Positions 1-7,369 of a stretch of DNA of 64,000 nucleotides are shown here, one piece after another. Position numbers and translations under genes: made by a program. Where the stretch lies: positions 620,001-684,000 of the forward strand of contig NZ_ANAM01000008.1 of assembly GCF_000330705.1 (NCBI RefSeq), in the 5' to 3' direction. The notes under the pieces are model-generated. The model was not told where the DNA came from and searched no databases. It worked only from the letters and a program-made list of their open reading frames with translations. This DNA is from Salinicoccus carnicancri Crm. GTDB taxonomy: Bacteria; Bacillota; Bacilli; Staphylococcales; Salinicoccaceae. Each line of letters opens with the position of its first letter. Position 1 is the stretch's first letter.

Positions 1-714
1 GGCGATAAAGAAGTCAGGAACAGTACCATCCGCTCTATCAAGGAGAACGATTTCAAATATGAAGACATCGCACCGATGCTCTACATCTATATCCATCTGC
101 TCGGGGCTTATGACCGCTCCGTGCAGCATGTACTGATCGATGAAGTGCAGGACTACTCGAATATACAGTATTATGTGATGCGCCATTATTACAGGAAGGC
201 GTCATTCACGAGTCTGGGGGATCCCAACCAGCAGATCCATCCGGCTGACAAGGACGCACTCATCGCCAAAAATCATGTACAGAAGCACCTGGTCCGTTCA
301 TACAGGTCCACCAACCAGATCAATGCATTCCTGAACAGCCTTGTGCCGGATTCAATCCAGTCCGTTTCCGTTGACGGGGAGGAAGTACAGAAACTCCATG
401 CCCGGGATCATACAGAAAAGATCAGGGAAATACTGCGGGCACAGGACAGGCCGCAGGTCGCTATCATCACACCGTCAAGAGAATCCGCGGACGCACTTTA
501 CGATGAACTCTCAGATGAATTCCCACAGTTCCGCAACCTGCAGGAGAAGGACACACTATACAACCAGTCCTTCATCATCCTGCCCTACTATCTGTCTAAA
601 GGGTTCGAATACAACACGGTCATCCTGACAGGGACGGTGGAATATGAAAACGAAGACCACATCATGTACGTGCTCTCCTCCCGGGCGACCAGACATCTGC
701 ATATCATCGAATAG
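1..714 (+). CDS. HelD-like superfamily 1 helicase, C-terminal part (5' end cut by window)
   Basis: The reading frame is open from base 1, so this is the last 237 residues of a larger protein. UvrD/Rep-type helicase motifs are visible in order: motif II DEVQDYS, motif III GDPNQQIHP, motif IV RSYRST, motif V SKGFEYNTVIL, and a motif VI-like stretch ending YVLSSRATRHLHII. Known family: this motif set in Firmicutes fits the HelD/YvgS group, which removes stalled RNA polymerase from DNA using ATP. The N-terminal domains that would separate HelD from other UvrD-like proteins are outside the window, so the subfamily is an inference. The next gene starts about 100 bases later behind its own promoter. 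Confidence 0.75.
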   Translation, partial: GDKEVRNSTIRSIKENDFKYEDIAPMLYIYIHLLGAYDRSVQHVLIDEVQDYSNIQYYVMRHYYRKASFTSLGDPNQQIHPADKDALIAKNHVQKHLVRSYRSTNQINAFLNSLVPDSIQSVSVDGEEVQKLHARDHTEKIREILRAQDRPQVAIITPSRESADALYDELSDEFPQFRNLQEKDTLYNQSFIILPYYLSKGFEYNTVILTGTVEYENEDHIMYVLSSRATRHLHIIE

Positions 715-746
715 ATGAGTGAATATTGATTTTTTTGAAGACCGAC

Positions 747-775
747 TTTACAACTCGGATTAAATCCTATATAAT
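747..775 (+). promoter_or_regulatory. Promoter for tcyP
   Basis: TTTACA at 747-752 and TATAAT at 770-775 are separated by 17 bases, a near-consensus SigA promoter. The start codon of tcyP lies 36 bases beyond the -10 box. Confidence 0.75.
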
Positions 776-810
776 TACTCTGCTTTGATTTTAAAAAAGG
801 AGTTATTGTT

Positions 811-2202
811 ATGGATATTCTGCTTATCATTATTAATCTTGTCATCTTTCTGACATTGATCGGGGCACTCATGCTCCTGAAGAAACGCAATGTCAAATTC
901 TCATACCGTGTCATGACCGGTCTATTGGTCGGACTTGTATTCGGAGCGGTGCTCCAGCTGATCTACGGCGTTGAAAATACCGTCATCACAACTACGACCG
1001 ACTGGATGGCAATCATCGGCGACGGTTTCGTCCGTCTCCTGCAGATGATTGTCATGCCGCTCGTATTCATCTCCATCCTCGGGGCCTTCGCCAAGATGGA
1101 CATGCAGGAGAAATTCCTGAAATCAGGTTTCAAGATCATCCTGATACTGCTCGGTACAACAGCCATAGCCGCTGCAATCGGCATCACTGCTGCCCTGCTT
1201 TTCAATCTCGATGCTTCAAGCCTCAACCTTGGTGAAGCGGAGAATGAAAGAGCTTCCTCACTTGAAACAAGTGCCCAGGAAGTCGAGGACCAGACACTGC
1301 CGCAGCAGCTGGTTTCACTGCTTCCGGCAAACCCATTCCTTGACTTTACAGGCGAACGTGCAACATCGACGATCGCGATCGTATTCTTCGCGGTATTCAT
1401 GGGACTCAGCCTGGTCCGCCTGGTCAAAAGCAGCCCTGACACAGGTGAAAAAGTCAGGGCCGGGATCGTAGCCGTCAACGAATGGGTCATGCAGCTGGTG
1501 AAAATCATACTTGCACTGACACCATACGGAATATTCGCCATCATGGCAAACACAGTAGCCACTTCGGATTTCCAGGCCATCTACGACCTCGGATTGTTCG
1601 TACTGGCTTCCTACGCCGCACTGATTGCAATGTTCCTGGTTCATCTCGTCATCATTTCACTGACCGGATTGAACCCTGTCCAGTACTTCAAGAAGACATC
1701 CGAGACCCTGTTATTCGCATTCACTTCCCGATCCAGTGCAGGCACGCTGCCGCTGAACATACAGACACAGAGAATCCGTCTCGGCGTACCATCAAGCATC
1801 GCCAACTTTTCCGGAAGTTTTGGGCTGTCCATCGGACAGAACGGCTGTGCAGGGATCTACCCGGCAATGCTCGGCATCATGATAGCACCGGCCGCAGGCA
1901 TTGAAGTCAATGCGACATACATCATCACACTGATTGCCGTCACAGTTATTGCTTCCCTCGGTATCGCAGGCGTCGGAGGCGGTGCAACATTCGCCGCAAT
2001 CGTGGTACTTTCCACGATGAACCTGCCGATCGCACTCGCGGCCGTACTCATCTCGGTCGAGCCGCTCATCGACATGGGACGTACGGCACTCAACGTCAGC
2101 GGATCCATGGTTTCTGGCACCGTGACTGCCAAGACCAACGGCCAGATAGACAAAGACGTCTACAATTCGCATAACCTGGATGAACTGACTGCTGAAGTCT
2201 AA
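811..2202 (+). CDS. tcyP: L-cystine/Na+ symporter, TcyP type (DAACS family)
   Basis: A 463-residue multi-pass membrane protein of the dicarboxylate/amino acid:cation symporter family, the same length as Bacillus TcyP. Visible are an N-terminal membrane segment (about residues 4-25), a second before the VFGAVLQLIYGVE stretch, the RSSAGTLPLN re-entrant loop near residue 310, and the conserved transport core MGRTALNVSGS near residue 415. Known role: sodium-coupled uptake of L-cystine at the cytoplasmic membrane. A GGAG ribosome site lies 8 bases before the ATG, the gene has its own promoter, and an inverted-repeat terminator follows, so it is monocistronic. Other DAACS substrates cannot be excluded, but the length and overall match favour TcyP. 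Confidence 0.85.
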   Translation: MDILLIIINLVIFLTLIGALMLLKKRNVKFSYRVMTGLLVGLVFGAVLQLIYGVENTVITTTTDWMAIIGDGFVRLLQMIVMPLVFISILGAFAKMDMQEKFLKSGFKIILILLGTTAIAAAIGITAALLFNLDASSLNLGEAENERASSLETSAQEVEDQTLPQQLVSLLPANPFLDFTGERATSTIAIVFFAVFMGLSLVRLVKSSPDTGEKVRAGIVAVNEWVMQLVKIILALTPYGIFAIMANTVATSDFQAIYDLGLFVLASYAALIAMFLVHLVIISLTGLNPVQYFKKTSETLLFAFTSRSSAGTLPLNIQTQRIRLGVPSSIANFSGSFGLSIGQNGCAGIYPAMLGIMIAPAAGIEVNATYIITLIAVTVIASLGIAGVGGGATFAAIVVLSTMNLPIALAAVLISVEPLIDMGRTALNVSGSMVSGTVTAKTNGQIDKDVYNSHNLDELTAEV

Positions 2203-2216
2203 AATGATTATCGATG

Positions 2217-2248
2217 CCGGATCCTGATACAGGGATCCGGTAATTTTA
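2217..2248 (+). terminator. Terminator after tcyP
   Basis: CCGGATCC (2217-2224) and GGATCCGG (2233-2240) form a perfect 8-bp stem with an 8-base loop, followed by TAATTTTA. Confidence 0.7.
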
Positions 2249-2324
2249 TACTCGCATCCATATATTGAATGATACTGATTAAGGCATTCTGGTATAATTG
2301 GACAATGCAGATAGGAGGATGAAT

Positions 2325-2720
2325 ATGAAGTCAATGACACCCTTTCTGATGTTCGAAGGCCGTGCAGAGGAAGCGATGAATTATTATATGGAGGTTTTCA
2401 AGGATGCGGAAATCCGCTATGTAAACAAGTATGGTGAAGACACCCCTGAAATGGAAGGTAAGATCATGCAGGGAGTAATCCGTATCCACGATCAGCTCAT
2501 CATGATGATGGACAGCAACGCGCCTCATGAATTCACATTTACACCAAGCATGTCTTTTTTCATAGAGTGCAGATCGATGATGGAAATCGAAAATTATTAC
2601 CGGAAACTCAAGAAAAAAGGCGCCATTCTGATGCCCCTGGACGAATACGGTTTTTCCGACAGCTTCGGCTGGATCCAGGACCAGTTCGGCGTTTCCTGGC
2701 AGTTGAACTTTTACAGATAG
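2325..2720 (+). CDS. VOC/PhnB-like glyoxalase-fold protein
   Basis: A 131-residue protein of the vicinal oxygen chelate fold in its PhnB-like (3-demethylubiquinone-9 methyltransferase-like) form. It opens MTPFLMFEGRAEEAMNYY and closes with a DSFGWIQDQFGVSWQL stretch, both hallmarks of PhnB-like proteins. The ATG at 2325 was chosen because AGGAGG (2313-2318) sits six bases before it; the in-frame ATG at 2319 and TTG at 2298 are too close to or ahead of that site. TATAAT at 2293-2298 suggests a private promoter, though no good -35 box is visible. A strong terminator follows. The enzymatic role is unknown for most members of this group. Confidence 0.8.
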   Translation: MKSMTPFLMFEGRAEEAMNYYMEVFKDAEIRYVNKYGEDTPEMEGKIMQGVIRIHDQLIMMMDSNAPHEFTFTPSMSFFIECRSMMEIENYYRKLKKKGAILMPLDEYGFSDSFGWIQDQFGVSWQLNFYR

Positions 2721-2721
2721 A

Positions 2722-2764
2722 CAAAAATACCGCCCCTCTTCTTGTCAGGGGCGGTATTTTTTGT
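2722..2764. terminator. Terminator, probably bidirectional
   Basis: AAAAATACCGCCCCT pairs with AGGGGCGGTATTTTT around a short loop. Runs of A and T flank the stem, so it can serve the VOC gene on the plus strand and the small minus-strand gene that ends at 2769. Confidence 0.85.
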
Positions 2765-2768
2765 TCAT

Positions 2769-2918
2769 TTATGCAGTTTTCCTGTTAAAAATTCTGCCAA
2801 AGAAAGATCTTTTCAGTTTAACATCTTTCTTGTTTTGGGAAATGTGGCTGTAGCTTTCAGCAATCCTCTTGTACTCTTCCATGCGAAGGTCTGCAGAAAT
2901 ACGGTCTGTTGAGAACAT
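2769..2918 (-). CDS. Small basic protein, 49 residues, unknown function
   Basis: A 49-codon frame read from 2918 down to 2769, with an excellent AGGAGGGG ribosome site ending about 4 bases before its ATG. The product starts MFSTDRISADLRMEEYKRIA and ends RSFFGRIFNRKTA: an acidic helical first half and a strongly basic C-terminus with no membrane segment. It shares the terminator at 2722-2764 with the convergent VOC gene, and AT-rich DNA upstream could hold its promoter. I do not recognise the family. The call rests on the ribosome site, complete frame and shared terminator. Confidence 0.6.
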   Translation of the reverse strand: MFSTDRISADLRMEEYKRIAESYSHISQNKKDVKLKRSFFGRIFNRKTA

Positions 2919-3301
2919 TTTGTCCCCTCCTATTTTGTAATTCATATTTATATAAATATTATTATTGCCGTTTGTCTATATTTAAATAATACCATCATAC
3001 CAGTATCCCATCAATGATTATGTGAACATTTTACCAAAGTAAATATATTAATAATTTTTAAATAATTCATTATTATGTTGTAATTATTGATTAAAAATTT
3101 CAACATCTAATTCAGTTTAGATATAAAATACTTACATTTGCATCATTATGCCCGATGTTTCCGTTTTCATAAAAATCTTCTGCATAATCACTTTTCAGCA
3201 CCTGCAATCAGTCCAGCACTGGATTTAAAACTTTTTATCCTTTAAAGGCATAAAGTGTTAAAATGAAAACAGGCATTCTTCACACTGGGAGGGACCATTT
3301 T
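2919..3301. other. AT-rich intergenic region
   Basis: About 380 bases between divergent small genes, much richer in A+T than the flanks. It should contain the promoters of both neighbours. I could not single out a convincing -35/-10 pair, and I see no RNA element or repeat here. Confidence 0.5.
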
Positions 3302-3583
3302 ATGTGGTGGATATTGGCCATAGTGATTTTCGCTTCGATTGGCGGCTTCGGAAGTGAATATTTGAAGCACTTGAGGAAAATGGAAAAGATCAAGGTGGAG
3401 GCCGTAGACAAACAGCTGGAACTTGAACGCTTGAAGCAGGAGAATTTCCTGCTAGAGAACCAGCATATGAAATCGGAGCTCGAACGGATCAAAGAGGAGA
3501 ACAAAAAGCTTCTTGAATCGAAACAGAAAGATAAAGAAAGTCCCTGGCTCATAGAAGAGACAAGGACTGATGAAGAGGAGTGA
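3302..3583 (+). CDS. Membrane-anchored coiled-coil protein, 93 residues
   Basis: The N-terminus MWWILAIVIFASIGGFGSEYL is one membrane segment. It is followed by about 65 residues of heptad-like, highly charged helix (LERLKQENFLLENQHMKSEL) and an acidic tail ending TRTDEEE. The start at 3302 was chosen because GGGAGG lies 8 bases before it; an upstream in-frame ATG at 3263 has no ribosome site. The topology (one anchor plus a cytoplasmic coiled coil) resembles phage-shock PspB-like or divisome scaffold proteins, but I do not recognise a named family. It converges on the acetyltransferase gene with only six bases between stop codons. Confidence 0.7.
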   Translation: MWWILAIVIFASIGGFGSEYLKHLRKMEKIKVEAVDKQLELERLKQENFLLENQHMKSELERIKEENKKLLESKQKDKESPWLIEETRTDEEE

Positions 3584-3589
3584 ACAGAT

Positions 3590-4024
3590 TCATTCCTCTT
3601 TTTTATATTCCATGTGGTAATGCGGTATATTATCCTCAAGATGCATTTCAGACACCGCCCCGAAGCCGAATGACTCATAGTATTCTTTAAGGTGGGCCTG
3701 GCCGTGCAGGTATATCAGTTCTCCTGAGTGATACCCATCCACATATTCCATCGCCTGTGCCATCAGCTCGCGGCCCAGGCCGGTGCGCCGTCTGTCACTT
3801 CGGACAATGACCCTGCCGATTGAAACAGGTTCTTCCAGGATGATTCGCAGATAGGCAATGATTCCCGACGCATCAGTTTTATAAATGTGGAGGGACGATT
3901 CATCCTTCCCGTCTATTTCCTGATAGGCACACTCCTGTTCCACGATGAATACAGCAACCCTCAATCTGTATATTTCTTCAAGTGTATGTATATCAAGGTC
4001 TTCAAATTCTCTGAAATGCCACAT
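3590..4024 (-). CDS. GNAT N-acetyltransferase, ElaA-like
   Basis: A 144-residue acetyltransferase. The N-terminal region LRVAVFIVEQECAYQEIDGKD matches the ElaA signature, and GRVIVRSDRRRTGLGRELM near residue 75 is the acetyl-CoA-binding motif A (R/Q-x-x-G-x-G/A). The start at 4024 is supported by GGGAGGGAG just upstream on the minus strand; the frame is open further but without a ribosome site. The acceptor substrate is unknown for this family. It is convergent with the coiled-coil protein gene and has no obvious operon partner. Confidence 0.8.
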   Translation of the reverse strand: MWHFREFEDLDIHTLEEIYRLRVAVFIVEQECAYQEIDGKDESSLHIYKTDASGIIAYLRIILEEPVSIGRVIVRSDRRRTGLGRELMAQAMEYVDGYHSGELIYLHGQAHLKEYYESFGFGAVSEMHLEDNIPHYHMEYKKEE

Positions 4025-4067
4025 GGTACTCCCTCCCACAGGAAATGTATTACCAGAATATTATCAT

Positions 4068-4098
4068 AAAAACACCCGGCACACTGGTGTGCCGGGTC
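4068..4098 (-). terminator. Terminator-like hairpin between acetyltransferase and azoreductase genes
   Basis: CCCGGCACAC (4075-4084) and GTGTGCCGGG (4087-4096) form a 10-bp stem followed on the minus strand by TGTTTTTA. It ends the azoreductase transcript. Confidence 0.8.
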
Positions 4099-4130
4099 CA
4101 TGTCAGAAAAAATCTTTTCATGTTAAAGTT

Positions 4131-4769
4131 TTATGCAAACTGGCTATTCAGTTCCCTTGCTGATTCACGGACACTTTCAAGGCCTTCTTCGATGATCCGC
4201 GCCGCATCCTGAGGCATTGCATTATGGCCTTCAATGACGATTTCATCAATGATGTTCATGCCGAAAATGCCGCCGAACACATTCTTCATGTAATTCATGG
4301 ACATGTCCATGGCTGAAGCTTCAGGTACGCTGTATACGCCGCCGCGTGCATTCAGCAGTACGACTTTCTTGTCAGCCATCAGCTGCGCCATGGAACCGTC
4401 AGCATTGTATTTGAAAGTGAACCCTGCAGCATACACATAATCGATGAATGTCTGCAGACGGGCCGGGATGGTCAGGTTCCACAGCGGGAATGCAAATACA
4501 AGTACATCCGCTTTTTCAAAAGCATGCATTGCCTTCTGCTTCGCATCCATCAGACGCTGTTCATCTTCCTTCAGCTCTTCTTCGTTTTGAATCTTGCCGA
4601 AGGCGCTGAAGAGCTCCTGGCCGATATATGGCATATCTTCTGTGAAAGTGTCATATACTTCGATGTTCATTTTGTCGCTGTTTTTGATCGTTTCCATGTA
4701 TGCATCATACATTTTGGTTGAAATTCCGTCGGGGCGGTTGTTCGCTTTGATCACGAGTACGTTTGTCAT
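4131..4769 (-). CDS. azoR: FMN-dependent NADH:quinone oxidoreductase / azoreductase (AzoR family)
   Basis: A 212-residue flavodoxin-like protein. The N-terminus MTNVLVIKANNRP leads into the FMN phosphate-binding region, FAFPLWNLTIPARLQTFIDYV is the conserved flavin/dimer segment, and FKYNADGSMAQLMADKKVVLL with NARGGVYS completes the AzoR signature. Known role: two-electron reduction of quinones and azo compounds by NADH in the cytoplasm, protecting against electrophilic quinones. The start at 4769 follows TTTTTGGAGGAAC; about 35 extra in-frame codons upstream lack any ribosome site. It is monocistronic, with its own terminator at 4068-4098. Confidence 0.88.
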   Translation of the reverse strand: MTNVLVIKANNRPDGISTKMYDAYMETIKNSDKMNIEVYDTFTEDMPYIGQELFSAFGKIQNEEELKEDEQRLMDAKQKAMHAFEKADVLVFAFPLWNLTIPARLQTFIDYVYAAGFTFKYNADGSMAQLMADKKVVLLNARGGVYSVPEASAMDMSMNYMKNVFGGIFGMNIIDEIVIEGHNAMPQDAARIIEEGLESVRESARELNSQFA

Positions 4770-4892
4770 ATAAGTGTTCCTCCAAAAATCATCATCTTTT
4801 AACACACATGATACATGATAACAAAAAGTAAGTTTGTTGTAAATGTTTATCGATGATTTTTGAAGGAGGCACATGATCAGACATTGGACTGG

Positions 4893-5693
4893 CTATTTCT
4901 TCTTATTCCTGTTTTCAAGAATGGCGATGCTCAGCACATGAGGAATTTTATGTGTATCCTTCGAGAAGTTCTCCCTGATGTATTCATCAATCTCCCCGAG
5001 TGTCCGCTTGCGCTTTTTCTCTTTGAACGCTGCAAGCCAGGATACCGTGGCAAGACGGCCCAGCCATTCTTCATTTGTGAATTTGACTTCGTAATCCATC
5101 TTATACAGTTCCTGCAGATCGAATCGGGAATATTTCCATTCGTCGAACCATTCGACGGGGAAGCTGTTTATCATCTGGGTGGCATCCTCTTTTGCACCGG
5201 CTCTCTTGAGCTGCTTGTCGCTTGCGTTGTCCTTGATGATTTTCAGGGATTTCTTCACTATTTTCACACCGGATGTGAACCCCGAGTCCATGACAATGAG
5301 ATATCCCTCCGGTTTCAGGATCCGTTTGATTTCCTTGAGCACCTCTTCTGTGTCAAACCAGTGCCATGCACGCATGACAGTGACGATATCGTATGTGTCC
5401 GCCTTCAGACCCGTGTCTTCGGCATACTTCTGCCTGAATTTTATGCGGGGATCATCCCCCACGAACTTCCTGCCGGTTTCAATAAGTTTTTCGGACGGCT
5501 CCACTGCATCGACGATTGCGCCCCGGTTGCTGAGCATCTTGCTCAAAAGTCCCGGCCCCGCACCAAGGTCAACCACTTTGCTGCCGCTGATTTCCACGCC
5601 TCTCTTCTCCAGCCCTTCCAACAGACTTTCAGGTATATCATCCCTGTATTTCAAATATTCTTCCGCTACGCTTCCAAAGTCTACTGTTTTCAT
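4893..5693 (-). CDS. Class I SAM-dependent methyltransferase
   Basis: A 266-residue methyltransferase. Motif I is VVDLGAGPGLLSKML near residue 40, the acidic ribose-binding residue lies in VDAVEPSEKLIE, and post-motif ADTYDIVTVMRAWHWFD near residue 105 is typical of UbiE/Methyltransf_11-type small-molecule enzymes. The start at 5693 is preceded by GGAG at 8 bases; an ATG at 5711 is also in frame. The substrate cannot be told from sequence. The gene is divergent from the DJ-1-like gene and separated from it by about 110 bases. Confidence 0.8.
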   Translation of the reverse strand: MKTVDFGSVAEEYLKYRDDIPESLLEGLEKRGVEISGSKVVDLGAGPGLLSKMLSNRGAIVDAVEPSEKLIETGRKFVGDDPRIKFRQKYAEDTGLKADTYDIVTVMRAWHWFDTEEVLKEIKRILKPEGYLIVMDSGFTSGVKIVKKSLKIIKDNASDKQLKRAGAKEDATQMINSFPVEWFDEWKYSRFDLQELYKMDYEVKFTNEEWLGRLATVSWLAAFKEKKRKRTLGEIDEYIRENFSKDTHKIPHVLSIAILENRNKKK

Positions 5694-5805
5694 TCCGAAC
5701 ACTCCATTCAATGAAATTTACGCCTCTGATTCCTGATTCGAATTTGATTAGATTACTTTATATCTGTTGTGGGTAAAACAGATGTAAAGGAGAGTTGATA
5801 ACAAT

Positions 5806-6474
5806 ATGAGTAAATCTGTACTTATTATCGCAACGAACCACGGAACAATCAACAACGACAAGGACAGACCGACAGGTGTGTGGCTGAGCGAAGCTGCAGA
5901 ACCGTATCAAATCTTCCAGGGGGCAGGACTGAAAGTGGACATCGCATCACCGAAAGGCGGCGAAGTCCCGATTGATCCCGCTTCCCTGACAAATGGCCGG
6001 GATGATGAAAAGTTCAATGATGTCATCCGTCTGCTCCAGAACACGCAGAGTCTGAAGGATGTCGTCTATGAAGGCTACGATGCAATATTCTTTGCGGGCG
6101 GCCACGGGGCAATGTACGATTTCCCCGGCAATCCGGAAATCCAGAACATCACCGCATTCTTCAAGGATGACGGCAGGACAATCGGTGCCGTCTGCCACGG
6201 TCCCGCGGCTTTTGCCGATCTGAAGACGAAGGACGGCAGCCATCTCGTTGACGGCGTCAAAATCACCGGCTTTACAAATACAGAAGAACAGTCCATGAAT
6301 CTCATGGAGGATATGCCTTTTGCGCTCCAGACAAAGCTTGAGTCCCATGGCGCCGGTTTTGTCGTCGGTGGTGAGATGGAGAGTAATGTCGTCAAAGACA
6401 GAAACTTCATCACCGGCCAGAATCCCGCTTCTGCTGCAGACGCTGCACAGGCAATCGTCAATCAGCTCACTTAG
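5806..6474 (+). CDS. DJ-1/PfpI-superfamily protein, Hsp31/glyoxalase III-like
   Basis: A 222-residue type 1 glutamine-amidotransferase-fold protein. GAVCHGPAAF near residue 130 is the nucleophile elbow with the catalytic Cys, FFAGGHGAMYDFP near residue 90 holds the conserved Gly-rich loop, and PTGVWLSEAAEPY near the start carries the conserved Glu of the Hsp31-like branch. Known members act as chaperones or cofactor-free glyoxalases on methylglyoxal. AAAGGAG precedes the ATG at a rather long distance (about 11 bases); a TTG nearer to it is possible. A GGGTAA at 5771 recalls a SigB -10 box, but the matching -35 is poor. A strong terminator follows. Confidence 0.82.
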   Translation: MSKSVLIIATNHGTINNDKDRPTGVWLSEAAEPYQIFQGAGLKVDIASPKGGEVPIDPASLTNGRDDEKFNDVIRLLQNTQSLKDVVYEGYDAIFFAGGHGAMYDFPGNPEIQNITAFFKDDGRTIGAVCHGPAAFADLKTKDGSHLVDGVKITGFTNTEEQSMNLMEDMPFALQTKLESHGAGFVVGGEMESNVVKDRNFITGQNPASAADAAQAIVNQLT

Positions 6475-6499
6475 AGATTATATAACATTTGAAAATATA

Positions 6500-6537
6500 A
6501 AAACACAGAACATCGCACCGATGTTCTGTGTTTTTTG
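6500..6537. terminator. Bidirectional terminator
   Basis: ACACAGAACATCG and CGATGTTCTGTGT pair around a short loop, with A-rich and T-rich flanks on either side. It serves the convergent DJ-1-like and DinB genes. Confidence 0.88.
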
Positions 6538-6993
6538 TTATTTAATGAGTTTTGACATTTCCTGTATTTTCCCTGCATGAAGTGCTTCATGGAGAATCAT
6601 GAAGGACATCTGTTCATATCTTTTCGTCATTCCCATGAATTCGCGCGGCAGGTCTTCATCCAGGCTTTCTTCTGTAATATCTTCAAGCCGCGGAACCTGG
6701 CCTTCGAGCAGCGCCTTGATCTCTTCGATCGAAGGTGTTTCATCATCAAAATCATCCGGACTTGTGCCGTATCCGAAATATTTCTGGAATCTTTTCCCAT
6801 CATCCGACTTGGAATCTGTAAGTGCTGCAGTCGGCAGTTCCATCATACCCGCCACGTGGCCCAGCTGCCAGTGGATATTGTTCTTGAACCCTTCCGGAAT
6901 CTTCGTCATATCTTCCACTGATACTTTATCAAACGTTTCCAATATCCACTCTCTGGATGTTTTCACCTGGAATAATAGTGTTTCTTTTGCCAC
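6538..6993 (-). CDS. DinB-like damage-inducible family protein
   Basis: A 151-residue four-helix-bundle protein of the DinB/YfiT metalloenzyme family. The metal-ligand histidines are visible as IHWQLGHVAGMM near residue 45 and the C-terminal FMILHEALHAGKI near residue 138. I chose the GTG at 6993, which has AAAGGAG 8 bases ahead of it; the frame continues about 40 codons upstream without a ribosome site. Known members include thiol S-transferases (bacillithiol-dependent in Firmicutes), but most are uncharacterised. It is convergent with the DJ-1-like gene and divergent from a small membrane protein gene. Confidence 0.78.
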   Translation of the reverse strand: MAKETLLFQVKTSREWILETFDKVSVEDMTKIPEGFKNNIHWQLGHVAGMMELPTAALTDSKSDDGKRFQKYFGYGTSPDDFDDETPSIEEIKALLEGQVPRLEDITEESLDEDLPREFMGMTKRYEQMSFMILHEALHAGKIQEMSKLIK

Positions 6994-7115
6994 CTGTAAA
7001 ACTCCTTTCAAATTTGAATTCCTTATCCATAGTATCCATACCCTGTTTTTCAGTTGCTTATTCAGGGCATTAAGTATAATGTGGGCTTGAAAATATTCGA
7101 TAGGAGGCTTCATTC

Positions 7116-7292
7116 ATGACCAGATTTCTTCTCAATCTCATTATCATGGGAATCATCACCATCGCCATCTACTGGCTGATTGACTCATTCATCCCCGCCC
7201 TTTCGGTCTATTCAATCCCAATTGCTCTGCTTTTGGGCATTACGATTGGTTTCTTCATATATATACAGATAGATAACAGGATGGGACCGTAA
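7116..7292 (+). CDS. Small membrane protein with two transmembrane segments, 58 residues
   Basis: A complete 58-codon frame with AGGAGG about 7 bases before its ATG and TATAAT at 7075-7080 upstream. The product is almost wholly hydrophobic: segment 1 is LLNLIIMGIITIAIYWLI, then a short polar loop (DSFIPALSVYS), segment 2 IPIALLLGITIGFFIYIQI, and a short tail IDNRMGP. No family is recognised. It ends 77 bases before the first DHA2 exporter, which has its own promoter. Hydrophobicity, ribosome site and promoter together make this a credible gene. Confidence 0.65.
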   Translation: MTRFLLNLIIMGIITIAIYWLIDSFIPALSVYSIPIALLLGITIGFFIYIQIDNRMGP

Positions 7293-7306
7293 CATGGATA
7301 AAACAC

Positions 7307-7334
7307 TTGCTTATTTCGGAAATCGGAATATAAT
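7307..7334 (+). promoter_or_regulatory. Promoter for first DHA2 exporter
   Basis: TTGCTT at 7307-7312 and TATAAT at 7329-7334 are spaced 16 bases. AGTATAGTACT just downstream (7334-7344) is a short palindrome at the expected transcription start and could bind a repressor. Confidence 0.55.
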
Positions 7335-7369
7335 AGTATAGTACTGATTTCAGAAACAGGGGTAATACT

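Noticed and set aside
4860-5714. 284-codon plus-strand frame opposite the methyltransferase
   Set aside because: AAGGAGG lies at its start, but the opposite strand encodes a clear SAM methyltransferase and this product shows no domain.
5752-5776. SigB promoter before the DJ-1-like gene
   Set aside because: GGGTAA is close to a SigB -10 box, but the matching -35 has several mismatches.
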